Origin: Symsagittifera roscoffensis
Lineage: Eukaryota; Xenacoelomorpha; Acoela; Convolutidae
Assembly: GCF_963678635.1 (NCBI RefSeq)
Contig: NC_087068.1
Location: 1,798,001 to 1,862,000, forward strand
Length of the DNA stretch: 64,000 nucleotides
Reading direction: 5' to 3'
Positions 49,861 through 59,118 of this stretch are shown piece after piece. The notes beneath the pieces are model-generated. The model was not told the DNA's origin. It saw only the letters and a program-made list of their open reading frames with translations, and searched no databases. The translations under genes were made by a program, and so were the position numbers. How positions within the stretch are numbered: the first letter of the stretch is position 1; each line of letters opens with the position of its first letter.

Positions 49861-51380
49861 AATTTAGTGCGGAGGACATTTATTTCGACAGGTTTTTTGT
49901 GCAGCTTTTTTAGCAATATTTATATACAATACGGCATACAAAGCCTTGATGTAGACGTGTTGGGAGGTTTTGTGGGCATTCTTGACAAATTGGTTGATAT
50001 AGCGCAGGTAGAAACTCAGACAACGCGGGAAACAATTGATAAGGCGAGAAGAGATCTGTTGGACAGGATCGGAGTGATGTCGGTAGTATCTGTTCCAGTG
50101 ACTCGTCGGATTCAAGTCAACACTTTGGACATCTAGGTTGCTATTTCTCATGCTTTCAACCAAAGTAGGCCTTCGACTGGAAAAGAACAAAGTGGATGGC
50201 CAGTAAAATCAGCAGAGGTGGAACAACAAGACAGACCCACGTGCAGTAGCGGACGAGGGATCGACGCTTTTGACCTTAATGATAGGAGGAACATCCGAGA
50301 TGGCAAGCAGCAACCGAGACTCTAGCGGCCCATTCGCGACAGTCGATCTTAATCTCGTGGATGATAGCACATGGCGGAAGACGGACAGAAACAAACTTTA
50401 GAAGAATTGGAAGATCCTGGTGGGCGGGTCACGGCGGAAGGAGGATAATAGAAGTGAAAAATATCTTCGGATTCTGGCCGCACTTGAAACGTTTTATAAT
50501 TGGAACGCAACGAGACTTTCAATACGTACCAGATAAAATCAAGGAAACTGAGGGAAGCAGGAAATTATAATAATTCCGCGCAACATTAAGCGGACTCGTG
50601 GCGAAATGCAACCTTAGAACACTGGAGAGACGAACCCTAGTAGCCGTATTATTTCTCGTGAATAATACATTTAAAAACACGTCAAGTGAACTCTGCAGGT
50701 CGGAAGGGATGACAATTACGCGATGCCTTACAACTTTATTGCTAGATAATCTGATTATAAACAGATGATAAACGGATTTTAAACAGCGTCAGCGGATCCT
50801 TTGCAAATCTGTGCAAACTATCGAAATCATTCATCTGGGCTACAAACTCTTATAACCGTAACCAAGAGAGGATCATTGGGCCAAGAGTCAAGTTGCGGCG
50901 GCCAAAACTCGAATAGGTTGTTCCACAATTGTTGTCCTTGTGGGTTGACAATAGACCAAATTAACCACTTCCCAGCAAAAAACACAAGGTTCAACTTCTA
51001 TAAAATTACGGGTCTTTAAAAACGAACGTACCGGGGAAAAAGGGAACTATCGGATACGCGTAAGCCTCAGTCATGGTGACACGGAGGGAACACATGAGTT
51101 AAACGAAAAAGAAAAAAACATCATCGGAATATGAAAGTTCGGTCGGATAGGTAACGTGCTGGAGGAGTAGAAACCATAGATGAGGTTCAAACGTTTCGAA
51201 CCAGTGCTTCAATAAGTCTATACGTTCAATGAATAAGAGAACAAACTAAAAGAAGGTGGCTCGAAACTACGACTAAGTTAAACGGGATAAACGATACGGT
51301 GACTCAAACTAAGAGCAAATCCATCACACTCTCGACTTATCAGAAGCCACGCTTTTGCATATTGAGGATGAATAATTTGA
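49861..51380. other. Decayed, retroelement-like DNA between copy 3 and the young element
   Basis: A plus-strand frame 49867-50136 (89 codons) and a MAEDGQKQT phrase near 50371, resembling MAETGPKQT in the young element's tail, suggest further relics of the same family. I cannot place boundaries and see no LTR. Confidence 0.35.
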
Positions 51381-51489
51381 AAAGCGACCAAAAATTCCCA
51401 AAAAGTCCAAAAAGTCTATGAGGGAAACCCTGACTTTGCTAGCACCAGTTTGATCAAATTGGAGGAAACTGATTTTAAGATCGAAGGAG

Positions 51490-51494
51490 TTAGC
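51490..51494. other. Target-site duplication TTAGC (left)
   Basis: TTAGC directly before the 5' LTR is repeated at 59114-59118 directly after the 3' LTR. Five base pairs is typical for Ty3/gypsy integrases. Confidence 0.95.
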
Positions 51495-51816
51495 TGTAAA
51501 AGTATTATGGTTTGTTTATTTAACCTCTGATCTTAACTTACCATCGACCTTTAAGTTGTTAATTTATATACCTGCCAAAAGCGCAACGGCTTTTGGTAGA
51601 CTCTGAATTGGACACTATCTTTTATGATACGTAACAAATCAATCGCAACCAATTCAATCTTTTAAACCTCTCTTAACTTAGATAGAATCCCCGTCTTTTA
51701 TTTAGTCTTAAATAAAAGCCTACAATTTTAGTAGGAATCTTAATCATCCACAGTCTTAATCTATTCTTAGTTTAAGTCACTCTTTACAACACGAGTGGTA
51801 TCCTAATTTTTTAACA
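51495..51816 (+). repeat. 5' LTR of the young element
   Basis: 322 bp, TGTAAAAG...TTAACA. It contains a TATATA box (about 51564-51569), a perfect hairpin CCAAAAGC/GCTTTTGG (51575-51596), a second perfect 10-bp hairpin CTTTTATTTA/TAAATAAAAG (51695-51718) holding the AATAAA poly(A) signal, and a third, CCTAC/GTAGG (51719-51735). Its last base is the A of the gag ATG. Confidence 0.96.
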
Positions 51817-54800
51817 TGGCGCAGTCGAATGAATCAAACCTACGCGGACTAGAGTTTTTTTGGAACAACTCATCATACGAAAATCAACATGACTGGGAAA
51901 GGTGGGCGGAAAAATTCCAACTGACAATTATTGCGAAAGACTCCGTAGACATCGAAGATGTAATTAACCCACCGATAAGAGATGAACTAATCTACCCTAT
52001 GGCAGAACCACTGGACCCATCCGAGGATCAGACCCGTCGGGCCGAAAAAGAGGAACGTCATAGAGTAGCAGTACAAAATTACAACGAAGAATTAAAAAGG
52101 AGAAGGGCGGAAGATAACGCAAAATTCAACGGACTTCAAATAGGAGATATTGACAAGAAGCTCAAATCACAGCTATACCTAGCACTCGGGAAAGAAGGAC
52201 AGAAATGCTTTTCTCATAAAAATCCTGGAAAAAAAATTCTGGATATTAATTTCGCAGAATTTTGGGAACTATTAAAAACGACTTTCACGATCACTACAAA
52301 CCTAACATACGAAAGATTTAAATTTTTTGGCCGAAGACAGAAAGAACATGAGTCCTTAGAAAAATTCCATGAAATTCTTTCAGAACTAGCAAAAAATTGT
52401 AAACTGGGGGAACTCGAGTCAGAACTAGTAAGAGACATTTTCATAACCAACATGAGAAATGTCGAGATCCAAAAGAAACTATGCATTGAATACTTGACCC
52501 CAGAAAACGTACTATCTTACATATTAGTTCACGAAAAAGGTACTAAAATTCATCAACAGTATCTAAAATTTCCAACTTACAACCCAGGACCAAGATCACA
52601 ATACGTGAAGAACGAACCAACATTAAACATAGTCGAAAATAACAAGTGCCGTAATTGCGGTCAGCAATTCAAAAAAGGACACCTATCCACATGCCCGGCT
52701 AGAGATAGAAACTGCAATACGTGCGGACGGAAAGGACATTTTGCTAAACACTGTAGGAGTTCAGCAAAAACTCAAACTAACATCGTCGATCAGAATCGGG
52801 TACCCCAAGAAAACGAAAATATCCGGGCCAACCCGCAGGAAAATCCCGAATTTGAGGTTAACCTAGACGACTTCTTAGTTCTATCCATCGACACAGATAA
52901 ACAAATAAATGCCGTAGAAGACAAAATAGAGCGCGGAGTGAGAACAGTATTCAATCACGAAGGATTAGAATTGAAAAAGACACTAAAAGTAGCTCTGGGA
53001 AAATTCAACCCCTACTATACCGAGATCCAAATTGACTCTGCAAGCCCAGTTTCCTTCATGAAAAAAGACCTACTACACGAACTGAAGATACGAGACAGAT
53101 TTGTAAAGCTAGAACCTGTGGACGAGATAACAAAGAAAGCATACCAGGGTTTCGGGAGTACGATCAATATTATTGGAAAAGTTCGAGTGAAAATCCAATC
53201 GAAAGGATGGGAGGCTAATGATCAAAAACTTTTTATCACAGAAGGGGCTGAAAGAAATCTATTAGGAAATGACATCCTACCAAATTTGGGTATTGTAGTA
53301 TTTCAAAAACAACCTCCACCCAACGGGTCAAAGTCACGGGAAAACCAGAAAGTACCACCCATCGGGACAAATGTCAATCAAATAAAATTCGCATCCGACA
53401 TCCAACAGGATCAAAACCAAGAGACACCATCCCAACGTGAGTTTAAATTATACATATCAAAGCACTTTCCAGACCTTATAAAAAGAACTGGTAGATCAAA
53501 AAACTACGTAGTTAATACTTATTTTAACGAGCCGATAAAACCGATACAGATGAAAGGGAAACGTATCCCAATCCATCTTCTCCCCAAAGTCAAACTATGC
53601 ATCGATCAATTATTAAGTGACGGACACATTGAAAAACTATCTAGATGCTCTGAAGATTGTTTTATTTCCCCTATCGTGATTACAGCAAAAAGGGATGGAT
53701 CAATAAAACTAGCGTTGAACTCAAAACTACTAAACAAACAAATATTTCGCAATAGATATCAAATGCCGAATCTATTCGAACTAATTGACAACGTTGCAGT
53801 CACTATTAGCGGCCACGATCAAAGAAACATCTGGTTTTCGTCGATAGATCTAAAATACGCCTACAGCCAAATTCCGCTTTCGAAAAAGGCAAGTAATCAG
53901 TGTAATTTTAACATTGTGGGGGGAGAAGTAACGGGTTCATACCGTTTTAAAACCGGATTCTATGGACTAGGCGATATGCCCAATGAATTTCAACGTATAA
54001 TGGACCGTTTGACGGAAAAACTACCAAATACTCATTGTTATCTTGACGACATCCTAATCGCCACCGTAGGTAGCGAGGAAGAACATAAAAAGCTAGTCAT
54101 TAATGTGTTAAAAACGCTAGATGACGAGGGACTAGCCATAAAATGGGAAAAATGCACGTTTTTAACTCATAATATAGAATGGTTGGGATTTAGAATCGAC
54201 GCAAAAGGGACGACACCATTAATACATAAATCTGACGCAATCAGAAACCTAAAAGAACCAAACTGTATTAAAGACATCAGATCCTTAATGGGATCGATTA
54301 ACCAATTTAATAAGTTCATACCAAACCTAGCGTCCTTATCAACACCCTTCAGAGAACTTATGCAAAAGAATAAACCATTTAAGTGGTCCACAGTACATAC
54401 GGAAGCGTTTGAAAAAATCAAGAACGAAATTTGTAATACGGTGACGAACCACCATTTCGATGTAAAACTGAACACTCGGGTGAAATGCGATGCCTCACAT
54501 TTAGGATTGGGCGCGTCAATCGAACAAGACCATTGGGGAAATTGGAAGACCGTAGCGTTCGCTAGCAGATTTTTGAATATCGCCGAATTAAAATACAGCA
54601 CTAACGAACTCGAATTACTGGGATTAGTCTGGGCACTAGATCATTTCAAAAATTATCTACTGGGTAAACAATTCTCAATTTTAACAGATCACAAAGCCTT
54701 AATAGGAGCACTGAAAGACGATAAATACACTAAAACGGCCCAATCACGCCTCACCCGTTGGGCGGATAAACTATTACCGTTCGACTTTACCGTAGAACAT

Positions 54801-55862
54801 TTACCCGGTAAAGATATGGGATTTGTCGATTATATATCCCGACACCCATCGGGTGAACCCGTACCAGTTTCTCTGGATGACGAGAAGTTTGTTATCGCTT
54901 CAGTAAACCAGATTAGTACACTCTTAGGCTTTGATCACCTTATGCCAAAAAATTCGCGGGCGCAAATAAGAAATAAATTCTCTCAACATTTCTTAGCACA
55001 TGACGTCACTTCTTGCAATGCTATTGGCCAGTCAACAGATCATATGACCAGTCAAGAAATAGAACGTGAGAAACGAATTGCTAATGCCGCTGAAACTTTC
55101 CAAGCGATATCTAACCATTCCAACATTTCAGTGTGTCAAAATTCTCACTCGCGTACAGAACTGTGTGACTCATCTTGCAAAACTAACGACTTTTTTACGA
55201 ATTTTAAAATCCTGAAAGAAATGGCAGAACAAATTGAATTTAACCAACAAAAAGAACTTACTACTAAAGAAAACACGGACGTTTTAACACCAAATACTAG
55301 TAACCCGTCGGACAAACCCGAGAATAGATCACCTAGCAAAAAGAAAACAGTTAACTTATTCCCTTTCTCTTGGCCGGAAATATTTGACTCTAAATTTATG
55401 TCCCTCTTATCGAAACAAGATCTAATTCTGAAAAAGATAATCAAGGCAATCGAGGAAGACCGAAAACAGGATATCCTACAACTGGGAAACTATTATAAGT
55501 CATATTTGAATAACTTACATGTCAGTGGAGGATGCCTCTATTTGGACAACCGTTTAGTAATCCCAGCATGCCTAAGATCGACTATGCTGAACAGACTACA
55601 CGAAGCCCACCCCGGCCAGTTCGCAATGAAAAGCCTGGCAACGCAATACATCTGGTGGCCGAAAATTTACCGTGAAATCCAAGTCCACGGCGAAAATTGT
55701 ATAGAGTGCGTGAAAGCAGGTAAAAATTTGAAACCTGTTATAAAACACAATACCCTAGGGGAACTCCCAATGGTCGAAGAACCAAACCAAGAAATGGAAT
55801 TAGATTTCGCTGGTCCGTTACCTTTAGTATGGGGAACAAAAAATACATATTGGTGTGTGTAG
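51816..55862 (+). CDS. Gag-protease-RT-RNase H-integrase N-terminus polyprotein (1,348 aa)
   Basis: Capsid region about 1-250 with the family box KSQLYLALGKEGQKCF. Nucleocapsid knuckles at Cys278 (CX2CX7HX3C, unusual spacing) and Cys300 (CX2CX4HX4C). Protease loop DSAS at Asp407, then LLGNDILPNLGI. RT with SIDLKYAYSQ (Asp678) and YLDD (742-745). RNase H with VKCDAS (Asp892) and the TDHKAL motif. Integrase zinc domain His1262, His1266, Cys1295, Cys1298, then the first core Asp1330 (LDFAGPL). The frame then stops at 55860-55862, 18 codons on. Gag and pol are fused, with no frameshift or stop between them. The ATG shares its A with the LTR end. Confidence 0.95.
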   Translation: MAQSNESNLRGLEFFWNNSSYENQHDWERWAEKFQLTIIAKDSVDIEDVINPPIRDELIYPMAEPLDPSEDQTRRAEKEERHRVAVQNYNEELKRRRAEDNAKFNGLQIGDIDKKLKSQLYLALGKEGQKCFSHKNPGKKILDINFAEFWELLKTTFTITTNLTYERFKFFGRRQKEHESLEKFHEILSELAKNCKLGELESELVRDIFITNMRNVEIQKKLCIEYLTPENVLSYILVHEKGTKIHQQYLKFPTYNPGPRSQYVKNEPTLNIVENNKCRNCGQQFKKGHLSTCPARDRNCNTCGRKGHFAKHCRSSAKTQTNIVDQNRVPQENENIRANPQENPEFEVNLDDFLVLSIDTDKQINAVEDKIERGVRTVFNHEGLELKKTLKVALGKFNPYYTEIQIDSASPVSFMKKDLLHELKIRDRFVKLEPVDEITKKAYQGFGSTINIIGKVRVKIQSKGWEANDQKLFITEGAERNLLGNDILPNLGIVVFQKQPPPNGSKSRENQKVPPIGTNVNQIKFASDIQQDQNQETPSQREFKLYISKHFPDLIKRTGRSKNYVVNTYFNEPIKPIQMKGKRIPIHLLPKVKLCIDQLLSDGHIEKLSRCSEDCFISPIVITAKRDGSIKLALNSKLLNKQIFRNRYQMPNLFELIDNVAVTISGHDQRNIWFSSIDLKYAYSQIPLSKKASNQCNFNIVGGEVTGSYRFKTGFYGLGDMPNEFQRIMDRLTEKLPNTHCYLDDILIATVGSEEEHKKLVINVLKTLDDEGLAIKWEKCTFLTHNIEWLGFRIDAKGTTPLIHKSDAIRNLKEPNCIKDIRSLMGSINQFNKFIPNLASLSTPFRELMQKNKPFKWSTVHTEAFEKIKNEICNTVTNHHFDVKLNTRVKCDASHLGLGASIEQDHWGNWKTVAFASRFLNIAELKYSTNELELLGLVWALDHFKNYLLGKQFSILTDHKALIGALKDDKYTKTAQSRLTRWADKLLPFDFTVEHLPGKDMGFVDYISRHPSGEPVPVSLDDEKFVIASVNQISTLLGFDHLMPKNSRAQIRNKFSQHFLAHDVTSCNAIGQSTDHMTSQEIEREKRIANAAETFQAISNHSNISVCQNSHSRTELCDSSCKTNDFFTNFKILKEMAEQIEFNQQKELTTKENTDVLTPNTSNPSDKPENRSPSKKKTVNLFPFSWPEIFDSKFMSLLSKQDLILKKIIKAIEEDRKQDILQLGNYYKSYLNNLHVSGGCLYLDNRLVIPACLRSTMLNRLHEAHPGQFAMKSLATQYIWWPKIYREIQVHGENCIECVKAGKNLKPVIKHNTLGELPMVEEPNQEMELDFAGPLPLVWGTKNTYWCV
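51817..51827 (+). promoter_or_regulatory. Primer-binding site (tRNA-Ser type)
   Basis: TGGCGCAGTCG directly abuts the LTR and is complementary to a 3' end CGACTGCGCCA, which fits animal tRNA-Ser. It is also codons 1-4 of gag. Copy 2 carries the same site at 43378-43369. Confidence 0.88.
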
Positions 55863-56746
55863 ACAGATTTTCAAAATTCCCATCAGCTCAAATAACATCC
55901 AGTACATCGGCAAAATCTATTATTAACTTCCTTAGTAAATACATTGCTTTACACGGGATACCTAGAACAATTAGAACAGATCAAGGATCTGGTTTCATCT
56001 CCAAGGAAGTTAGAGAATTCTGCCACGATCACAACATAAAGGTGATATTTAGCCCAGTGGGTGATCATAGAGCTACGGGATTAGTGGAACGCCTAATCAG
56101 GACCATTAAGGAACGACTCCTGGTTATGGCACAAGAACGTCCAAAACCTTCACTAGAATCTGCACTCCTGAAAATAATAAAATGCTTAAGAACAGTAACT
56201 CAACAGTCGCTTAACTGCTCTCCTTTCGAAGCACATTTCGGTAGATCCCCAAACACTATCTGGCATAATTTGGTCAAATCACCCTCTTCGAATAACCTTG
56301 ATTGGAATAAAACTTTGTTATGTATAGATAAAGGCAAAAAACTAATGAGCCGAGAGCGAAGACATGACTGGGATGCCCCTGACGACATAGAAGATGGAGA
56401 TGTCGATGAAAATTCATCATCCTCGGAGGATATCTCAAATGCCGTGAGATATGTACCAACAAGTGCTGGATCCCCAGTAAAAGTCCTCTCCCGGTCAGAA
56501 AAAAGAGATGCCTTGGGCATAAAGGACTCAATTCTGAACAACCCGTCGGGTAAGACCATTGTTTATCGAAAAATCCAAGATAGAATGAAAAATGAACCAT
56601 ACTATAGAGTACTTAAGGACGAAATCGTAAGGGAATCAGATCACACTGTGACTCTAAAAAATGGTAAAATAATACGTAAATCTGATTTAGCCATTAAAAG
56701 ACAGTGCACCCAGAAGAAGCCAAGTCCGAGAAAACGAGACCAATAA
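55829..56746 (+). CDS. Integrase catalytic core and start of tail (-1 frame)
   Basis: The frame is open before its first ATG, so initiation there is doubtful. It overlaps the upstream frame near 55829-55862 in the -1 register. It has VDRFSKFPSAQ, RTDQGSGFIS (second core Asp) and a GLVERLI segment with the third acidic residue (Glu). It continues past the core with acidic and Ser-rich sequence and the family motif NGKIIRKSDL to a TAA at 56744-56746. Whether it is expressed depends on how the frame break is resolved. Confidence 0.88.
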   Translation: MGNKKYILVCVDRFSKFPSAQITSSTSAKSIINFLSKYIALHGIPRTIRTDQGSGFISKEVREFCHDHNIKVIFSPVGDHRATGLVERLIRTIKERLLVMAQERPKPSLESALLKIIKCLRTVTQQSLNCSPFEAHFGRSPNTIWHNLVKSPSSNNLDWNKTLLCIDKGKKLMSRERRHDWDAPDDIEDGDVDENSSSSEDISNAVRYVPTSAGSPVKVLSRSEKRDALGIKDSILNNPSGKTIVYRKIQDRMKNEPYYRVLKDEIVRESDHTVTLKNGKIIRKSDLAIKRQCTQKKPSPRKRDQ

Positions 56747-56770
56747 GTTAGATTTTATGCGACTAAAGGA

Positions 56771-57175
56771 TTGAGGAAAACTGCAAAACCTCCAAGAAAT
56801 ATCGGATTTAAAAGCTCAAAAACTACCCAAAAGAAACGAAATCCTCAGTGGAAATTTGAAGAGCTTGACATAGCGAGACGAAACGCGGCCATGAACAGTT
56901 CTAGGGAAACTCTTCTTAGAGAAGAAGAAGAACAGAGAAAGAGACTGAGAACACCGATTGGCCTCGAGAGCGACCAAGAACCAAGCCCGTCGGGCAAACC
57001 CGAACTTCTTAAAAGTTACCTAAATGAACCCGGAGTGACGATCGAACCACATGAAGAGATGTCAGACGATAATGCTAGTGACTTAATTACACTAAGAGAC
57101 CTCAAGGAGAAAACACTTGAAACTACGAAACGAGACGAACACCTAATGTCCGACCGAACAGATCCTAAGCTATAA
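56771..57175 (+). CDS. Tail segment 2 (same frame, after an in-frame TAA)
   Basis: 134 codons, in the same register as the integrase core, bounded by TAA codons at 56744-56746 and 57173-57175. Charged, helix-forming (REEEEQRKRLR), no recognised domain. Best read as a continuation of the same long tail interrupted by stop mutations. Separate translation is possible but unsupported. Confidence 0.5.
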   Translation: MRKTAKPPRNIGFKSSKTTQKKRNPQWKFEELDIARRNAAMNSSRETLLREEEEQRKRLRTPIGLESDQEPSPSGKPELLKSYLNEPGVTIEPHEEMSDDNASDLITLRDLKEKTLETTKRDEHLMSDRTDPKL

Positions 57176-57220
57176 ACATCAGACCACGCCGACCAGAAGG
57201 TCGAGTTAGATGAGATTCCT

Positions 57221-58057
57221 TTGATCGACTTGGATTCCGGTGACAATGAAAGAGACTTTCAAGCGACCCCACAGTTGATTCTCTTGGACACTAGGGAGGA
57301 GGGCGATGAAGCGATCCAAGAAATGCCGGTACTTCCAGAGAATCCCAGAGGAGAGTTCCCTAAACCTACTGGAGAACAAACCACCATGGCGGAGACGGGA
57401 CCCAAACAAACACATTCTGACCGTACTACGAAGACACAGAAATTGTCCGGTACTGCTAAAAGGAAAGCGTCATCTCCAATGAAATCACCACCCTCGAAAA
57501 AACTGTCAGAAATTTTTACACGTCAGAACACCAGACCTATGCGAACTAGGCAGCCTCCCAAGATGCTAGGCGAGAGAGTATTTACCAGTGTAGTCGACCT
57601 AACTGAGGAAGATCGTGATGCCCTAGAATTCGGTTCACCTAGTTTAGTCTCAGTATGTTCAACGTTGGAAGCAACTACGGTAGAAAGGGAAAGCCATCAT
57701 GTCGACCTAGTAGACCTGACAACATTAACACCACCTTCATCTTCACGGCCTACTATAGTTCACTTGCGAGAAGAAAACGATGCGTACCCAAGTGACCCAA
57801 AGCCCTTAAAAACAGACGATCAAAAGAGTCCTGACAAGAAGGTCAAATTTAGCCCTGATGTCTGCTCCACGCGATTTAACCCATCGGGCCTATCTTACGA
57901 AAGTTCAACTTCCACATTTGTCCCCATCGTACCTGACCCAGACTGGCTGAACACCTCCTCTATCATTTCGGCGATAGAACTCCTTGGACGGCCAATGACG
58001 CTGGAGGAGTTAAGGAGATGGACAATAAATAAAGCAGCAAATCGGGAATCTAATTAG
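57221..58057 (+). CDS. Tail segment 3 (same frame), conserved GERVFTSVV motif
   Basis: The register is open from 57176 to the TAA at 58055-58057. Ser/Thr/Pro-rich with acidic patches. The KMLGERVFTSVVDL segment has counterparts in copies 2 and 3. No transmembrane helix or signal sequence, so not an envelope protein. Function unknown. Confidence 0.5.
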   Translation: MIDLDSGDNERDFQATPQLILLDTREEGDEAIQEMPVLPENPRGEFPKPTGEQTTMAETGPKQTHSDRTTKTQKLSGTAKRKASSPMKSPPSKKLSEIFTRQNTRPMRTRQPPKMLGERVFTSVVDLTEEDRDALEFGSPSLVSVCSTLEATTVERESHHVDLVDLTTLTPPSSSRPTIVHLREENDAYPSDPKPLKTDDQKSPDKKVKFSPDVCSTRFNPSGLSYESSTSTFVPIVPDPDWLNTSSIISAIELLGRPMTLEELRRWTINKAANRESN

Positions 58058-58783
58058 ACGTAGGAACTCCAAAACAGATGTTATCAAAAACATTCTTGAT
58101 CTACCAAAACTCCATTGTAAAACTTTTAGCACCTGTATGTCCTGTTTATTGTTGAATGCTACTAACATTCCATGACCCTAGAGTCATACAAACCTCCAGT
58201 GCTGTTATTTTAAGCCATAGTGATGATTGGTAACATTTATACCCTTGCTTTTGCCATAGAATTCAGCCCGAATCTCGTTATAGTTCTGTTAACCCATGGG
58301 GCGCTACCACCGGATAACCATTAGATTTATCCATTTTGGTTCTACCCAGTTATTTCGCTTATTCTAAGGATAACTCCCTGCATACCTTATGACTCTATTC
58401 ACCCTGGTGCTATTTCAGTTTCTTGCTTGCCTATAGTCACCAGTCTACAGTTATTTCTTCCGACGAATACATATTATTCGATCTAAGGTGCTTTGTTTTG
58501 GAATTTTGTTTTTGTTTGTTGAACATGCCGTCCGGCCCGTCGGGCCCGATCACCGGTCTTCCCCGTACTGTACACCCACCCTTTCGACCTGATAACCGTG
58601 TAATTGTACTTAGTATATAATACGCCTCTTGGGCCCTTTATCAAATCTGTGTGCTTACGAATCTAGATCCACTCTCGGGGGTCCTAGACAATGCGCCTAC
58701 TGATTCATTCATCTTAGTGCTTAATCATTTTTGTTTTGTTCCCTTCTGGTGAGGCGAAAGGGATAGATTATAGATAAAATTTC
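58058..58783 (+). other. 3' untranslated region of the young element
   Basis: About 730 bp without a meaningful frame. It contains the most extended copy of the element's dyad motif (GGCCCGTCGGGCC, 58534-58546) and ends at the polypurine tract. Confidence 0.7.
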
Positions 58784-58791
58784 GCGGGGAA
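58784..58791 (+). promoter_or_regulatory. Polypurine tract
   Basis: GCGGGGAA abuts the 3' LTR. Copy 2 has the related GTGGGGAA in the same position. It would prime plus-strand DNA synthesis. Confidence 0.75.
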
Positions 58792-59113
58792 TGTAAAAGT
58801 ATTATGGTTTGTTTATTTAACCTCTGATCTTAACTTACCATCGACCTTTAAGTTGTTAATTTATATACCTGCCAAAAGCGCAACGGCTTTTGGTAGACTC
58901 TGAATTGGACACTATCTTTTATGATACGTAACAAATCAATCGCAACCAATTCAATCTTTTAAACCTCTCTTAACTTAGATAGAATCCCCGTCTTTTATTT
59001 AGTCTTAAATAAAAGCCTACAATTTTAGTAGGAATCTTAATCATCCACAGTCTTAATCTATTCTTAGTTTAAGTCACTCTTTACAACACGAGTGGTATCC
59101 TAATTTTTTAACA
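58792..59113 (+). repeat. 3' LTR of the young element
   Basis: By eye identical over all 322 bases to the 5' LTR, implying a very recent insertion. Followed by the target duplication TTAGC. Confidence 0.96.
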
Positions 59114-59118
59114 TTAGC

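Larger units (their letters stand above)
51495..59113 (+). mobile_element. Young, complete Ty3/gypsy LTR retrotransposon (7,619 bp)
   Basis: Identical 322-bp LTRs (51495-51816, 58792-59113; TG...CA) with a perfect TTAGC target duplication. A primer-binding site for tRNA-Ser follows at once (51817-51827). One long frame carries gag, two zinc knuckles, protease, RT, RNase H and the integrase zinc domain; the integrase core is in the -1 frame; a long disordered tail follows with two in-frame TAA codons. A GCGGGGAA polypurine tract precedes the 3' LTR. There is no envelope gene. It lies in RhoGEF intron 4, same strand as the host gene, so its poly(A) signal could truncate host transcripts. Confidence 0.97.

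Noticed and set aside
49346-50394. Multiple 60-110 codon frames on both strands
   Set aside because: They overlap each other in decayed retroelement DNA and only short phrases match the family tail.
56771-58057. Envelope gene of the Ty3/gypsy element
   Set aside because: The frames have no signal peptide, transmembrane helix or cysteine pattern and lie in the integrase register; they are a pol tail.
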